Assembly: GCF_038957035.1 (NCBI RefSeq)
Contig: NZ_CP152412.1
Location: 8,118,501-8,182,500, forward strand
DNA from: Bradyrhizobium sp. B097
GTDB taxonomy: Bacteria > Pseudomonadota > Alphaproteobacteria > Rhizobiales > Xanthobacteraceae
Direction of reading: 5' to 3'
Length of the DNA: 64,000 nt
Positions within the stretch are counted from its first letter, which is position 1. Each line of letters starts with the position of its first letter. This document shows, piece after piece, positions 45,768 through 55,930 of this stretch. The notes under the pieces were generated by a model. That model did no database searches. It was given only the letters and a program-made list of their open reading frames with translations, and was not told the origin of the DNA. The position numbers were made by a program, and so were the translations under genes.

Positions 45768-48700
45768 CTACGCGGCTCCCTTGTTCTCTCCGGGGAGCGG
45801 CGCGCGGATCGCATCGAACTGCCCGATCAGGTGCTGCTGCTCCCGCTCCACTGCGACGAGACTTCTCGCTTTGACGTGACCAAAGCCTCTGATCCTCTCA
45901 GGCAGCGCCGCCAGCCGCACGGCAGTATCGAGCGTCGCCGGTGACAAGCCGGCTAGCAGATGTTCGACGAGCGTCCGATAATCGCCGATCAGGCGACGTT
46001 CCGTCTTGCGCTCGTGGCTGTAGCCGAAGAGATCGAGCGGCGTCCCCCGCAGGAATTTCAAGCGGGCCAGCAGCGCAAACAGACGTATCATCCAGGGGCC
46101 GAAGGTGAGCTTGCGTGGCTCGGCACCGCTTGACCCCGGCTTTGCAACGAATGGGGGCGCAAGATGGAAGCGGAGCGTGAAGTCACCGTCGAACTGCCGG
46201 CTCAGCGCCGCCGCGAATTCCGGGCTCCGGTAGAGCCGGGCGACCTCGTATTCATCCTTGTAGGCCATGAGCTTGAACAGATTGTTCGCCACCGTGCGGG
46301 CGAATGGCAGACCGGCGCGAACGCCGAGCCGCCGCTCGGCCGCGGCGCATCGCTCGACCAAATCGCAGTACCGCGCCGCGTAGGCTGCGTTCTGATAGTC
46401 GGTCAATTGTGTCATGCGCCGTTGCAGAAGCACGCGCCAATCCTCCGGCTGGGCAGCGACGACGGCCATTTGCGCTGCCCCGGCAGCCACTACGCGCCCA
46501 AAGGCGAACGCGCGCCTGTTGGACTCGACCGCCACGCCGTTCAGCGCGATCGCCTGAAACATTGCCGCCTCGCTGACCGGGATCAACCCTTGCTGCCAGG
46601 CATGACCGATCAGGACCATGTTGACGGCGGTCGAATCCCCGAACTCATCCTGTACGCGCTTGTGCGCGTCGAAGCTCGTCAGCATCTCCCCGCTCGAGGC
46701 ATGGCGCACCTTCTTCAACAGCTCGTCGGCGCGGGAGTCGAAATCCGGGTCGCGGGTAAATTCCGCTGTGGAACCGATATGGGTGTTGGCGAGCACCCGC
46801 GTCGAACCGTGACGGATAGTGCCGAGGCTATCGGGCAGGCTGCCGACGATAAGATCACCCACGATCACGCCGTCGGCCTCGCCCCAGTCGATGCGCGGCT
46901 GGTTGATCCGCGTTCCGGGGCGGCCGAGCCGCAAATGACACATCACCGAGCCGCCCTTCTGGGCCACCGCCGTGAAATCAAGCTCGGCGACCTCGAGGTG
47001 ATCGAGATGCGCCGCCATCGCGACGATGGCACCAACGGTGATGATGCCGCTACCACCGACACCGGCGATCAGCAGATTGTGCGGCCGGCCTTCGGGCAGT
47101 GCGAGCGACGGCTTCGTCAGGCGTTCGGCGCGTGCGATCCAATCCGTGGCAGAGGCTTGCGGCTTACGGAGCTTGCCGCCGATCACGGAGACGAAACTCG
47201 GGCAGAAGCCGTCGACACAGGAGAAATCCTTGTTGCAAGAGGTCTGATCGATGGCACGTTTCAGGCCAAGGTCAGTCTCCAGCGGCACGATCGAGAGGCA
47301 ATTGGAGGCCTTGCCGCAATCACCGCAGCCCTCGCACACCGCGCTGTTGATGAACAGGCGCTTGTCGGGATCGGGGTAAGTGCCCCTCTTGCGGCGGCGG
47401 CGCTTCTCCGCCGCGCAGGTCTGGTCGTAGATCAGGACGGTGACGCCCTTGATGGCGCGCAGTTCGCGCTGGATCGCATCCAGCTCGTGGCGATCGTGCA
47501 CGGAGACACCGGGCTCGAGCGCGACGCCGGCGTAGCGCACGACGTCATCGGTTGCCACCACCACCTTCTTCGCGCCTTCACTCAGCATCTGGCGTGCGAC
47601 CTGCGGCACGGTCAGCTGGCCGTCAACCGGCTGCCCGCCGGTCATCGCCACCGCGTCATTGAACAGGATCTTGTAGGTGACGTTGTTGCCGGCCGCGATC
47701 GACTGCCGGATTGCAAGATAGCCAGAATGGAAATAGGTGCCCTCGCCCATATTCTGAAACACATGCTGCGTCGTGGTGAAGCTGGCCTGCCCGACCCAGT
47801 CGACGCCTTCGGCACCCATCTGGGTGAGGCCCGAGGTCTGCCGATCCATCCAGCTCGCCATAAAGTGGCAGCCGACCCCAGCCAGTGCCACGCTGCCCTC
47901 CGGCACCTTGGTCGAGGAATTGTGCGGACAGCCCGAACAGAAATACGGCAGACGGCGCATGCCGTCCGCCGTATTGCTGAGCGCCGGCGGCTTCTCGAAC
48001 GCCGTCGCGGCGCCGGTCAACGCGAGGTCAGGCCGGACCGCCGCCAGCCACATCGACAGCGGGCCAAGCAGCGAGGACGGCCTGTGCTGTCCAAGCGCCG
48101 AGATGAGCGGCGCGCCATGCAGATCGCGGCGGCCGGCGATGCTCGGCCTGCGATCGGCCGGGCGGTTGAACAGGATGTCCTTGACCTGATCTTCGACGAG
48201 ACTGGTCTTTTCTTCGACGACCAGGATGTGTTTCAATCCAGCGGAAAATGTCTCGAAACCATCGCGGTCCAACGGAAACACGAGCCCGGGCTTCCAGATG
48301 CGCACGCCCGCTTGGGCCAGTCGTTCGGGCGGAAGACCGGCGCGCGACAAAGCTTCCACCACGTCGAGCGCGGTCTTGCCCGCCGCGACAATGCCGATTT
48401 CGGCGCGCGGCGAGCCGATCAAGAGCCGGTCTAGCGGGTTGGCACGCGCAAAGGCCGAAATCGCTTCGAGCCGGCGCATCATGCGGACTTCGATGGCCGG
48501 GGTCAGAAAATCACGCGTAGCATAGCCAAGATCTTCGCGCGTCAGGTTCTCCAGGTCGGGACCCGCAAACCGCGGCAACGCTTCAGAGCGAAAGCTCCGG
48601 CTGCTCTCGACGGTCTCAGAGATCGCCTTGAAGGCGACCCAGGCTCCGGAAAAGCGCGACGCCGCCCACCCCCAGAGGCCGAACAAGACGAATTCATCCA

Positions 48701-49253
48701 CGCTTCCGGGGTGGATGACCGGCATGCTCCATCCCAACAGAGAGCAGTCACTCGCGTTTGGAATGGTCGACGACGTCGCGGCATGGTCGTCGCCAACGAC
48801 GAGCAGCACACCGCCCTTCTCCGACGCGCCTGCGGCATGGCCATGCCGGATCGCATCGCCGGCCCGGTCGAGCCCGGGCCCCTTGCCGTACCAGAGCGCA
48901 AACACGCCATCGACCGTGCGATTGGGGTCGCCGCCGACGCGCTGCGTGCCGGAAACGGCGGTCGCAGCGAGATCCTCGTTCACCGCAGGTAGAAATCTGA
49001 TCTCGTGCTGGCCGAGCGCAGATTTCGCCCGCCACAGTTCCGTATCGACGCCCGCCAACGGCGAGCCGCGGTAGCCGCTGATGAAGCCTGCCGAGCGGAT
49101 CCCGTCACGGCGATCAGCGAGCCGCTGCATGACCATCATGCGCACCAGCGCCTGTGTACCCGACGCAAAGACGCGCCCTTCCGGCCGGGTTACGGCATCC
49201 TCGAGGCGATAACGGAGATCGACGCCGCCTTGGTCGGGTTCGAGTAGAGACAT
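45768..49253 (-). CDS. Indolepyruvate:ferredoxin oxidoreductase-family enzyme, IorA-IorB fused type
   Basis: This 1161-residue protein is the fused aerobic type that oxidatively decarboxylates 2-oxoacids, classically aryl pyruvates, to acyl-CoA with ferredoxin. The N-terminal pyrimidine-binding part reads GFISGYRGSPLAGVDTELWR (about 56-75). A TPP/PP domain lies in the middle (GEGTYFHSGYLAIRQS, KILFNDAVAMTGGQPVDGQL). Cysteine-rich segments, including VCEGCGDCGKASNC near 640-655, suggest iron-sulfur binding. The IorB/gamma-type domain begins NLLIAGVGGSGIITVGAIV near 735. It sits between a GlcD-like dehydrogenase, which could supply the 2-oxoacid, and a YciI-like gene. Which oxoacid is used is inferred only. 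Confidence 0.9.
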   Translation of the reverse strand: MSLLEPDQGGVDLRYRLEDAVTRPEGRVFASGTQALVRMMVMQRLADRRDGIRSAGFISGYRGSPLAGVDTELWRAKSALGQHEIRFLPAVNEDLAATAVSGTQRVGGDPNRTVDGVFALWYGKGPGLDRAGDAIRHGHAAGASEKGGVLLVVGDDHAATSSTIPNASDCSLLGWSMPVIHPGSVDEFVLFGLWGWAASRFSGAWVAFKAISETVESSRSFRSEALPRFAGPDLENLTREDLGYATRDFLTPAIEVRMMRRLEAISAFARANPLDRLLIGSPRAEIGIVAAGKTALDVVEALSRAGLPPERLAQAGVRIWKPGLVFPLDRDGFETFSAGLKHILVVEEKTSLVEDQVKDILFNRPADRRPSIAGRRDLHGAPLISALGQHRPSSLLGPLSMWLAAVRPDLALTGAATAFEKPPALSNTADGMRRLPYFCSGCPHNSSTKVPEGSVALAGVGCHFMASWMDRQTSGLTQMGAEGVDWVGQASFTTTQHVFQNMGEGTYFHSGYLAIRQSIAAGNNVTYKILFNDAVAMTGGQPVDGQLTVPQVARQMLSEGAKKVVVATDDVVRYAGVALEPGVSVHDRHELDAIQRELRAIKGVTVLIYDQTCAAEKRRRRKRGTYPDPDKRLFINSAVCEGCGDCGKASNCLSIVPLETDLGLKRAIDQTSCNKDFSCVDGFCPSFVSVIGGKLRKPQASATDWIARAERLTKPSLALPEGRPHNLLIAGVGGSGIITVGAIVAMAAHLDHLEVAELDFTAVAQKGGSVMCHLRLGRPGTRINQPRIDWGEADGVIVGDLIVGSLPDSLGTIRHGSTRVLANTHIGSTAEFTRDPDFDSRADELLKKVRHASSGEMLTSFDAHKRVQDEFGDSTAVNMVLIGHAWQQGLIPVSEAAMFQAIALNGVAVESNRRAFAFGRVVAAGAAQMAVVAAQPEDWRVLLQRRMTQLTDYQNAAYAARYCDLVERCAAAERRLGVRAGLPFARTVANNLFKLMAYKDEYEVARLYRSPEFAAALSRQFDGDFTLRFHLAPPFVAKPGSSGAEPRKLTFGPWMIRLFALLARLKFLRGTPLDLFGYSHERKTERRLIGDYRTLVEHLLAGLSPATLDTAVRLAALPERIRGFGHVKARSLVAVEREQQHLIGQFDAIRAPLPGENKGAA

Positions 49254-49295
49254 GACAAGCTTCCCTGTTCGTTTGCTGTCACGTGCATCGCGCCG

Positions 49296-50693
49296 CTACT
49301 GGTAGGGACGATACGCGCCGACATCCAGGATCTTCCCGGGATTCATGATGTTGCGGGGATCGAGCGCACGCTTCACTGCGCAAAGCGCCGCCATCGCTTC
49401 GCCCCGCTCTGCGGCGAGATAGCCGATCTTGCCGGTGCCGATCCCGTGCTCGCCCGTACAGGTCCCGCCAACCGCGTGTGCGCGCGCGATCATGCGGGCG
49501 TTCAGTTCGGTGACGCGCGCCTGCTCGTTGTGATCATCTGGCCCTACCAGGACGCAGAGATGAAAGTTGCCGTCGCCCACATGGCCGCACATCGGGGCGA
49601 TCAGCCCAAGTTCGGCAACATCCGCATGCGTCTGCGCAACGACCTCGGGCAGCGCCGAAATCGGCACGCAGATATCGGTCGGGATTCCCAGCGAGCCCGG
49701 ACGCAGGGCCAACGCCGCCCACCAGATATCGTGACGCGCTTGCCAAAGCCGGTTTCGTTCCTCGGTCGCCGTAGCCCATCGGAAGTCACCGCCGCCGTAC
49801 TCTTTGGCGATCTCGGCCATCATCTCGACCTGCTCGTCGACCGCACGATCCGTGCCGTGGAATTCCAGGAACAGCGTCGGGCAAACGGCAAGGTTAAGTT
49901 TCGAGTAACGGTTGCAGGCTTCGACCTGCAACGCATCCAGAAGCTCGGCACGTGCAAGCGGAATAGCGCTCTGCAGTGCTGCGACCACGGCCGATACAGC
50001 AGCTCGTACGGTCGGAAATGTGCAGACGGCAGCGGCGATACGCTGGGGGATCGGCGCAAGCCGCAGCGTCGCCTCGGTGATGATGCCGAGCGTTCCCTCC
50101 GCGCCGACGAAAAGGCGCGTCAGGTCGTAGCCGGCCGACGACTTCCTCGCCCGCGTTCCGGTTTCGATCAACTGACCATCGGCGAGCACCACGGACAGCG
50201 ACATGACGACCTCCCGCATCGTTCCGTACCGCACGGCATTGGTACCGGAAGCCCGGGTCGATGCCATGCCGCCGATCGATGCATCGGCACCAGGGTCGAC
50301 CGGAAAGAACAATCCGGTATCCCGCAGTGACGCATTCAGCGTCTTGCGCGTCACGCCTGCTTCCACCCTGCAATCGAGATCGTCGGCCGACACACGCAGG
50401 ATGCGGTTCATGCCGGAAAGATCGATGGTGACACCGCCCTGCTCGGCGCTGATCTGCCCCTCGGTCGAGGTACCCGTGCCGAAGGGCACGATGGGGCAGC
50501 TATGTTGATGACAGATCCTGACCGCATCGACGACATCCGCGGTGGCGCGTGCGAACAGTACGGCGTCAGGCGTCTCGGTGCGATGCGCGGTGACGCCGGT
50601 GGCGTGATGGCGGCGGATTGCGTCAGCGGTCGTGAACTGATCGCCGAAGCGGCCGCCGAGACGGGTGATCGCCTGCGTCGTGTTCTGCTTCAC
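49296..50693 (-). CDS. FAD-linked 2-hydroxyacid dehydrogenase (GlcD/D-lactate dehydrogenase-like)
   Basis: A 465-residue VAO-type flavoprotein. The FAD_binding_4 domain spans about 40-215: CPIVPFGTGTSTEGQISAEQ, VDPGADASIGGMASTRASGT and LFVGAEGTLGIITEATLRL. The C-terminal FAD-oxidase_C domain has APMCGHVGDGNFHLCVLVG, with the metal/substrate histidines, and TCTGEHGIGTGKIGYL near 413-428. Such enzymes oxidise D-2-hydroxyacids to 2-oxoacids. Its start overlaps the LivF stop by one base, and the IorAB-like gene follows after 42 bases, so its product could feed that oxidoreductase. Confidence 0.9.
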   Translation of the reverse strand: MKQNTTQAITRLGGRFGDQFTTADAIRRHHATGVTAHRTETPDAVLFARATADVVDAVRICHQHSCPIVPFGTGTSTEGQISAEQGGVTIDLSGMNRILRVSADDLDCRVEAGVTRKTLNASLRDTGLFFPVDPGADASIGGMASTRASGTNAVRYGTMREVVMSLSVVLADGQLIETGTRARKSSAGYDLTRLFVGAEGTLGIITEATLRLAPIPQRIAAAVCTFPTVRAAVSAVVAALQSAIPLARAELLDALQVEACNRYSKLNLAVCPTLFLEFHGTDRAVDEQVEMMAEIAKEYGGGDFRWATATEERNRLWQARHDIWWAALALRPGSLGIPTDICVPISALPEVVAQTHADVAELGLIAPMCGHVGDGNFHLCVLVGPDDHNEQARVTELNARMIARAHAVGGTCTGEHGIGTGKIGYLAAERGEAMAALCAVKRALDPRNIMNPGKILDVGAYRPYQ

Positions 50694-51457
50694 TATCGCC
50701 TCCCCGAGAGCCGCTGCCGGCCATCGTCAGCCGCCGTCATCGACCCACCGAGATAGGCGTCAATGATGCGCGGGTCGGCCGCAATTTCACTTGCCCCGCC
50801 GGCAAGATGGACCGCTCCGTTCTCGAGCACATAGGCGCGATCGGAAATCCCCAATGCGGCACGCGCGTTCTGCTCGATCAGGAGAATAGAGACGCCATCA
50901 TCCTTCAGGCGCTGTATGATGCGGAACATCTCGGCGACGATCAGCGGCGCAAGGCCGAGGCTCGGTTCATCAAGCATCAGGAACGACGGACGCAGCATCA
51001 GCGCGCGGCCGAGCGCCAGCATCTGCCGTTCTCCGCCGCTCAATGTGTCGGCGCGCTGCTCGCGCCGCTCGGCAAGGCGTGGAAACAGCTTGAAAACCTC
51101 GGTAAGCCGCGACGCCATGTCGAAGCCGACCTCACCGCGCAGCGCGAACGCGCCGAGCCTTAGGTTGTCGAGGACGCTCATCGGTCCAAACAGGTCGCGC
51201 GTCTCAGGCACCAGGGAAATGCGTGCCCTTATCCGCGCCTCGATCGAACGCGCCGCCGAGGGCCAGGCTGGAAACGCAAGGCTGCCCTCGAAAGGAATGA
51301 GGCCCATGATCGCATTCACCAGCGAGGTCTTGCCCGCGCCATTCGGCCCAATTACCGCCGTCACCTCGCCTGCATGCGCCTCGAGCGAGACATCGCTCAC
51401 CGCGAGCAGCCGGCCATATCTGACCGAAAAGCGTTCGATCCTCAGAAGGGCCGTCAT
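50693..51457 (-). CDS. livF: Branched-chain-type ABC transporter ATP-binding protein LivF
   Basis: A 254-residue ATPase of the HAAT family: Walker A GPNGAGKTS (about 37-45), signature LSGGERQML, Walker B FLMLDEPSLGLAP and the LivF-typical ILLIEQNARAALGISDRAYV. It overlaps the LivM-LivG fusion gene by 4 bases upstream and touches the flavoprotein gene downstream. It pairs with the LivG half to energise import. Confidence 0.93.
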   Translation of the reverse strand: MTALLRIERFSVRYGRLLAVSDVSLEAHAGEVTAVIGPNGAGKTSLVNAIMGLIPFEGSLAFPAWPSAARSIEARIRARISLVPETRDLFGPMSVLDNLRLGAFALRGEVGFDMASRLTEVFKLFPRLAERREQRADTLSGGERQMLALGRALMLRPSFLMLDEPSLGLAPLIVAEMFRIIQRLKDDGVSILLIEQNARAALGISDRAYVLENGAVHLAGGASEIAADPRIIDAYLGGSMTAADDGRQRLSGRR

Positions 51458-53223
51458 GCTGCCGCTCCGAGATAGGCTTCCTGCACGCCGGTGTCGGCGC
51501 GAACGTCGTCGGGACGACCGTAGGCGATGCGGCGGCCGAAATTCATCACCATCAACCGATCGGCCAGGCGGAACACGAAATCCATGTCGTGCTCCACCAG
51601 CACGATCGCGAGGCCCTCGCGCCGCAACTGCGCGAGAAGCTCGGCCAACGCGACCTTCTCATTCATCCTTAATCCAGCCGCAGGCTCGTCGAGCAGCAAC
51701 AGCACGGGATCGGCCGCAAGCGCGCGAGCAATCTCAAGCAACCGCTGATGGCCGAGCGACAGGTTGCCGGCGAGCTCGAACGCCTTGTCCGCAAGCCCTA
51801 CGCGATCGAGCAGATGCCTCGACCATCCGAGCAATTGCCTCTCTTCGGTGCGATCGAGGCGGAGCGAATTGGCGAACAGGCCGCAGCGACCGAGATGGGT
51901 CGCCCCGATTGCAACATTCTCCAGCAACGTCATGTCTTGCACGAGCGCAGCATGCTGGAAAGTCCGAGAAAGGCCGCGCCGGCACATATCGCGCGCGCTC
52001 GCCCGCAACAGCGGCGCGCCGAGGAAGCTCAGCTCGCCCTGGCTGGGCAGCAGCGCGCCGCTGATGAGATTGAACAGTGTGGTCTTGCCCGCACCGTTGG
52101 GGCCCAGAATGCCGAGAATCTCACCGCTCTTGACATGGAAGCTGATGTCGTCGACCGCAACCAGCCCCCCGAACCGTCGCTGAAGGTGACTTGCCGTAAC
52201 CACGGTCAGGCCATGTTCGGGCTTTGGCCGCCGATGCGGCAGAATCACCGGTTCGATATCCAGGGCCGGAGCGGCCTTCGGCGCGATCCACTGTTCCAAC
52301 AACGGCCATAGGCCCTTCCGCGCCTTCTGCAGCACCACGATCATGATGGCTGCGAACACCAGGAGCTCGAGCCGTGTGGTCGGACCGAACACGATTTTCA
52401 GGAGATCCTGCAACTCGTGCTTGATGATGGTCACGAGGCCCGCGCCTAGCACAGCGCCCCATAGCTGGCTGCTTCCGCCGATCACCGTCATGAAGAGATA
52501 GTCGATGCTGGCGGTGAGCCCGAAGGGCGTCGGGCTAAGGTAGCGCTGCGCGTGGGCGTAGAGCCAGCCCGCGATGGCGCTTATGACGGCGGCGAGCACG
52601 AAGGCCGTCAAGCGATAGCGATAGGCATTGGCGCCGAACGTCTCGGCGATCGCCGGCCCGGTTCGCAACGAGCGCAGGACGCGCCCGGTCCGTGACGCCA
52701 AAAACTGACGGCACCAGGCCATTACCAGGACGATTGTGACCAGCGCCAGATAGTAGCCCTGCCGCTCGCTGCGCAGATCGAATCCGCCGACGCTTACCGG
52801 CGCAATCCCTGTCAGGCCGTTGAAGCGGCCGAGCATCTCGGAATTGCCGACCAGAAAGTAGAAGCTGATGCCGAAGCAGAGCGTGGTCAGCGCAAGATAA
52901 TGTCCGCTCATGCGTACGGTAACGGCGCCGATCAATCCGGCAACGACGCCAGCAGTCATCACGGCGCCGACAAGCCCGATCCAGGCCGAGCATCCAAGGC
53001 GCGTCGACAGATACCCGGACACATAGGCGCCAAGCCCGACGAATGCCGCTTGGCCGAACGATACCATGCCGGCGACGCCTGTCATGAGCACCAGGCCGAG
53101 GCAGGCGATGGCGGCGATCATCACATACGTGATGACCTCGACCTGATAGACCGGCAACAGCACCGGCGACGCTGCCGCCACAACGAGTGCAAGCAAGGGG
53201 GCAAACCGGATCAGGCGCGTCAT
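51454..53223 (-). CDS. Branched-chain-type ABC transporter LivM-LivG fusion
   Basis: The 589-residue protein joins a LivM permease (about 1-310, with around nine membrane helices and the LivM motif MTGVAGMVSFGQAAFVGLGA near 47-66) to a LivG ATPase (about 340-589). The ATPase shows Walker A GPNGAGKTT, signature LSLGHQRLLEIARAL and Walker B LLLLDEPAAGL. Such fusions occur in Rhizobiales. It overlaps both neighbours by 4 bases (LivF downstream, LivH upstream), showing tight coupling. Confidence 0.93.
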   Translation of the reverse strand: MTRLIRFAPLLALVVAAASPVLLPVYQVEVITYVMIAAIACLGLVLMTGVAGMVSFGQAAFVGLGAYVSGYLSTRLGCSAWIGLVGAVMTAGVVAGLIGAVTVRMSGHYLALTTLCFGISFYFLVGNSEMLGRFNGLTGIAPVSVGGFDLRSERQGYYLALVTIVLVMAWCRQFLASRTGRVLRSLRTGPAIAETFGANAYRYRLTAFVLAAVISAIAGWLYAHAQRYLSPTPFGLTASIDYLFMTVIGGSSQLWGAVLGAGLVTIIKHELQDLLKIVFGPTTRLELLVFAAIMIVVLQKARKGLWPLLEQWIAPKAAPALDIEPVILPHRRPKPEHGLTVVTASHLQRRFGGLVAVDDISFHVKSGEILGILGPNGAGKTTLFNLISGALLPSQGELSFLGAPLLRASARDMCRRGLSRTFQHAALVQDMTLLENVAIGATHLGRCGLFANSLRLDRTEERQLLGWSRHLLDRVGLADKAFELAGNLSLGHQRLLEIARALAADPVLLLLDEPAAGLRMNEKVALAELLAQLRREGLAIVLVEHDMDFVFRLADRLMVMNFGRRIAYGRPDDVRADTGVQEAYLGAAA

Positions 53224-54260
53224 TCGAGACCATCCTCCGGCGCAACTGTTGAGACGGAGCGCCAGAACAGCACGGGAATGATGACAAGAAAGACGATGAC
53301 GTCGCGATAGGCGCTGGCCCAGAACGAAGCAAAAGCCTCCACCGTGCCAACCAGCAGTGCGCCCGCAGCGGCGAGAGGATAGACCGCCATGCCGCCGACG
53401 ATGGCACCGACAAAGCCCTTCAGGCCGAGGAGGAAGCCGGAGTCATAATAAAGTGTCGTGGTCGGCCCGATCAGCAGTCCGGAAATCGCAGCGGCGATCC
53501 CCGTCAAGAGAAACACCGTCCGGCCAGCCGCCACCGTGCTGATGCCCACGATTTCCGCACCGCGCCGATTGTGCGCTGCCGCCAACAAAGCGCGCCCGCG
53601 CAGCGAGAAACGGAAGAAGAGGTAGAGCGCTGTGACAACCGCGGCGCTGCTGGCGAGCACGCCGGCGGCCTGCGGTGTCACGATCATTCCGAACAGGGCA
53701 AACGGAGCGCCGGAAAAGCCTTCGGTGCGCACGCCCTCCGCACCGAAAACATGCAGCCCAATGCTGCTCAGCCCGAGATGCGCCGCGACCGCTGCGATCA
53801 GCAGGACCAGCGGGGAGGCCGAGGCAAGCGGCTGAAAGACAATCCGGTAGATCAACGGACCCAGACAGGCGATCAAGGCGGCACTTACGGCCATCTTCCA
53901 GGCCAGCGGGGCCGTCTTCGGCACCAGGAACAACGCTGCCATGACGATCGCCGCCGGCACCAGGCCAAAGCGCAGCAGCGACCGCATTGCGTGTAGCCGA
54001 TCCCGCAACCTCACCGCTTCGATGACATCGAGTGCGAGGGCGATCGCGGCGGCGACGATCAAGATCCAAACGGTGCCCGGCGGCTGACCGGCTTCGAAGG
54101 CGGACAAGGTCAGCGCGGTGAATGCAACCAGATCGCCCTGCGGCACGAAGACGACACGGGTGACCGAGAACACCAGCACGAGCGCAGTCGCCAGCAGAAC
54201 ATAGACTGCGCCGCTGACCAGTCCGTCCTGCAGAAGGATCAATGCAACGTCGGTGTTCAT
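53220..54260 (-). CDS. livH: Branched-chain-type ABC transporter permease LivH
   Basis: The start at 54260 (MNTDVALILLQDGLVSGAVY) is preferred; a longer frame to 54338 would overlap the binding-protein gene. The 346-residue protein has 8-9 membrane helices and the LivH signature AAHNRRGAEIVGISTVAAGR. It forms the transmembrane pore with the LivM half of the next gene and overlaps that gene by 4 bases. Confidence 0.92.
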   Translation of the reverse strand: MNTDVALILLQDGLVSGAVYVLLATALVLVFSVTRVVFVPQGDLVAFTALTLSAFEAGQPPGTVWILIVAAAIALALDVIEAVRLRDRLHAMRSLLRFGLVPAAIVMAALFLVPKTAPLAWKMAVSAALIACLGPLIYRIVFQPLASASPLVLLIAAVAAHLGLSSIGLHVFGAEGVRTEGFSGAPFALFGMIVTPQAAGVLASSAAVVTALYLFFRFSLRGRALLAAAHNRRGAEIVGISTVAAGRTVFLLTGIAAAISGLLIGPTTTLYYDSGFLLGLKGFVGAIVGGMAVYPLAAAGALLVGTVEAFASFWASAYRDVIVFLVIIPVLFWRSVSTVAPEDGLE

Positions 54261-54306
54261 GCTGCTTCGCGTGATTCTCGGCGACAAGCCAATCGGCAGA
54301 GGCGCA

Positions 54307-55449
54307 TCACTGCACCAGACGCCATTTTCCGTCGACAATCTGCGTCATCACGCGCGAACGTTCGTCGAGGCCGAGATGATCCGCCGGCGACATGTTGTAG
54401 ACCCCGTTCGGCCCGGCAACGTTCTTGACGTTCTCGATGGCGTCGCGCAGGGCCACCCGAAACTCTTCCGTTCCAGGTTTGGCGATGTCGGAGGCGACGG
54501 AAATTGCCCTGTTGAGGATAAGCTGCGCGTCCCAGAGATAGGCAGCGAAGGTCGAGCGCGCGCCTGCATCCGGGATCGCCTCGTAACGTTCGATGAAGTC
54601 GAGGCCAGCCGCTTTCGCCGGATGGCCGTCGGGCAACTGCTCCGCCACCAGCACCGGACCGGCCGGCACGAAGGTCCCTTCGAGCGCCTTACCGCCGATG
54701 CGAAGAAAGTCGTTATTGGCGACGCCGTGCGTCTGATAGATCAGACCCTTGTAGCCGCGCTCGACCAGCGTGGTTTGCGGCAGCGCCGCGGGCGTGCCCG
54801 ATGCGGCGACAAAGACCGCGTCGGGGTTTTGCGAGGTGATCTTGAGAACCTGGCCAAGCACACTCGTGTCGGTGCGCTGATATCGCTCGGACGCCACAAC
54901 CTTGATGCCGGCGCCATCGAGGAGACCGGTCAGCACCTTGATCCAGCCTTCGCCATAGGCGTCGGTGAAGCCAATGAGACCGACGCTTCTGACGTTCTTG
55001 CGCTTCATGTGATCGAGCACGATGGAAGCCATCTGCGCGTCACTCTGCGGCGTCTTGAACACCCAGCGGCGCTTGTCGGTCGGCGGGTCGACGATCAGCG
55101 CCGATCCGGCAAGGCTGATCATCGGCGTCTTGCTCTCCGCCACGATGTCGAGGAGCGCCAGCGAATTCGGGGTGAGACTCGGGCCGACGATCGCATCGAC
55201 TTTCTCGTCCGTGATCAGCTTGCGAGCGTCCGTGACAGTCGTCGACGCGTCGGACGCATCGTCGAGCAGGATGTAGCGGACATCCTGCCCGCCAAGTTTT
55301 CGCGGTAGAATGGTCACGGCGCGTTGCTGAGTGATGCCGACGGACGCGGCCGGCCCCGTCGCCGAAATTATCACCCCAATCCTGACCTCGGCATGAGTCG
55401 GAACCGCCTGGGTCAGCATTGCGACCACGGCGATGATCAATTTCTTCAT
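54307..55449 (-). CDS. Branched-chain-type ABC transporter substrate-binding protein
   Basis: A 380-residue periplasmic protein with a Sec signal (MKKLIIAVVAMLTQAVPTHA) and the Peripla_BP_6 fold: EVRIGVIISATGPAASVGIT, VDAIVGPSLTPNSLALLDIV and SVGLIGFTDAYGEGWIKVL. HAAT binding proteins take amino acids but also aromatic and other organic acids. It is the first gene of the transporter-dehydrogenase operon. Its upstream region carries an inverted repeat like that before the TetR gene and the dioxygenase operon (55545-55564, 96 bases from the start). This links its expression to the oxidative enzymes and makes an aromatic or hydroxy-acid ligand more likely than leucine (inference). Confidence 0.9.
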   Translation of the reverse strand: MKKLIIAVVAMLTQAVPTHAEVRIGVIISATGPAASVGITQQRAVTILPRKLGGQDVRYILLDDASDASTTVTDARKLITDEKVDAIVGPSLTPNSLALLDIVAESKTPMISLAGSALIVDPPTDKRRWVFKTPQSDAQMASIVLDHMKRKNVRSVGLIGFTDAYGEGWIKVLTGLLDGAGIKVVASERYQRTDTSVLGQVLKITSQNPDAVFVAASGTPAALPQTTLVERGYKGLIYQTHGVANNDFLRIGGKALEGTFVPAGPVLVAEQLPDGHPAKAAGLDFIERYEAIPDAGARSTFAAYLWDAQLILNRAISVASDIAKPGTEEFRVALRDAIENVKNVAGPNGVYNMSPADHLGLDERSRVMTQIVDGKWRLVQ

Positions 55450-55930
55450 GGATCCTCCTCAAGGCCGTTTTTTTTCCGCTCGCCGACGGATCGCCGCCTC
55501 GCGCGCGTGCGGCCCCACTTCACAGAGACCGTCGAGCTCTTTCTTAGACCAAACGGTCGGACTAAGAAAGAAAAAAATGAGAACCCGCGACGTTTGTTGA
55601 CTCGATCCTGGTGTTGAGAAAGCGCCGTGCGCAAACGACCGGGAGGACAACATCGTTTCACGCCGATGTTGAAACCCTGGATTTTCCGTCAATGCGCGGC
55701 TTGCAACGCAGAACGCTGTCGGAAGTGGCTCGAGGGACGGCCCGACTGGATGCGCATATCGCCTCCGCCTGGATGCAGGCCGCCCGATCCCGCCACCCAC
55801 AGGCAATACCGGCTGAAGAGTGCGGCCTTCTCCCGAGCGAAAGAGGCAGCTAGCCGGCCACCCTCATTCCCAATGCGACAGGTTAGGCAGCCCCCCTGAG
55901 ACAAGCTGGGCCGGATGAGCACAACTTGTA
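55450..55930. other. Regulatory region of the transporter operon
   Basis: No gene is supported in this stretch between the binding-protein gene and the MarR gene. It contains the operator-like repeat at 55545-55564, itself inside longer arms CTTTCTTAG (55539-55547) and CTAAGAAAG (55562-55570). Confidence 0.5.
55545..55564. promoter_or_regulatory. Operator-like inverted repeat A (transporter operon)
   Basis: TAGACCAAACGGTCGGACTA has imperfect 8-base arms around a 4-base centre. It matches sites B and C best in the right half, TCGGACTA. It is 81 bases from its closest edge to the binding-protein gene start region and is proposed as a TetR binding site. Confidence 0.6.

Noticed and set aside
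46164..48434. Very long open frame on the plus strand opposite the IorAB-like gene
   Set aside because: It is antisense to a clearly homologous gene, is rich in Arg/His/Gln as expected from reverse reading of GC-rich codons, and shows no family motif.
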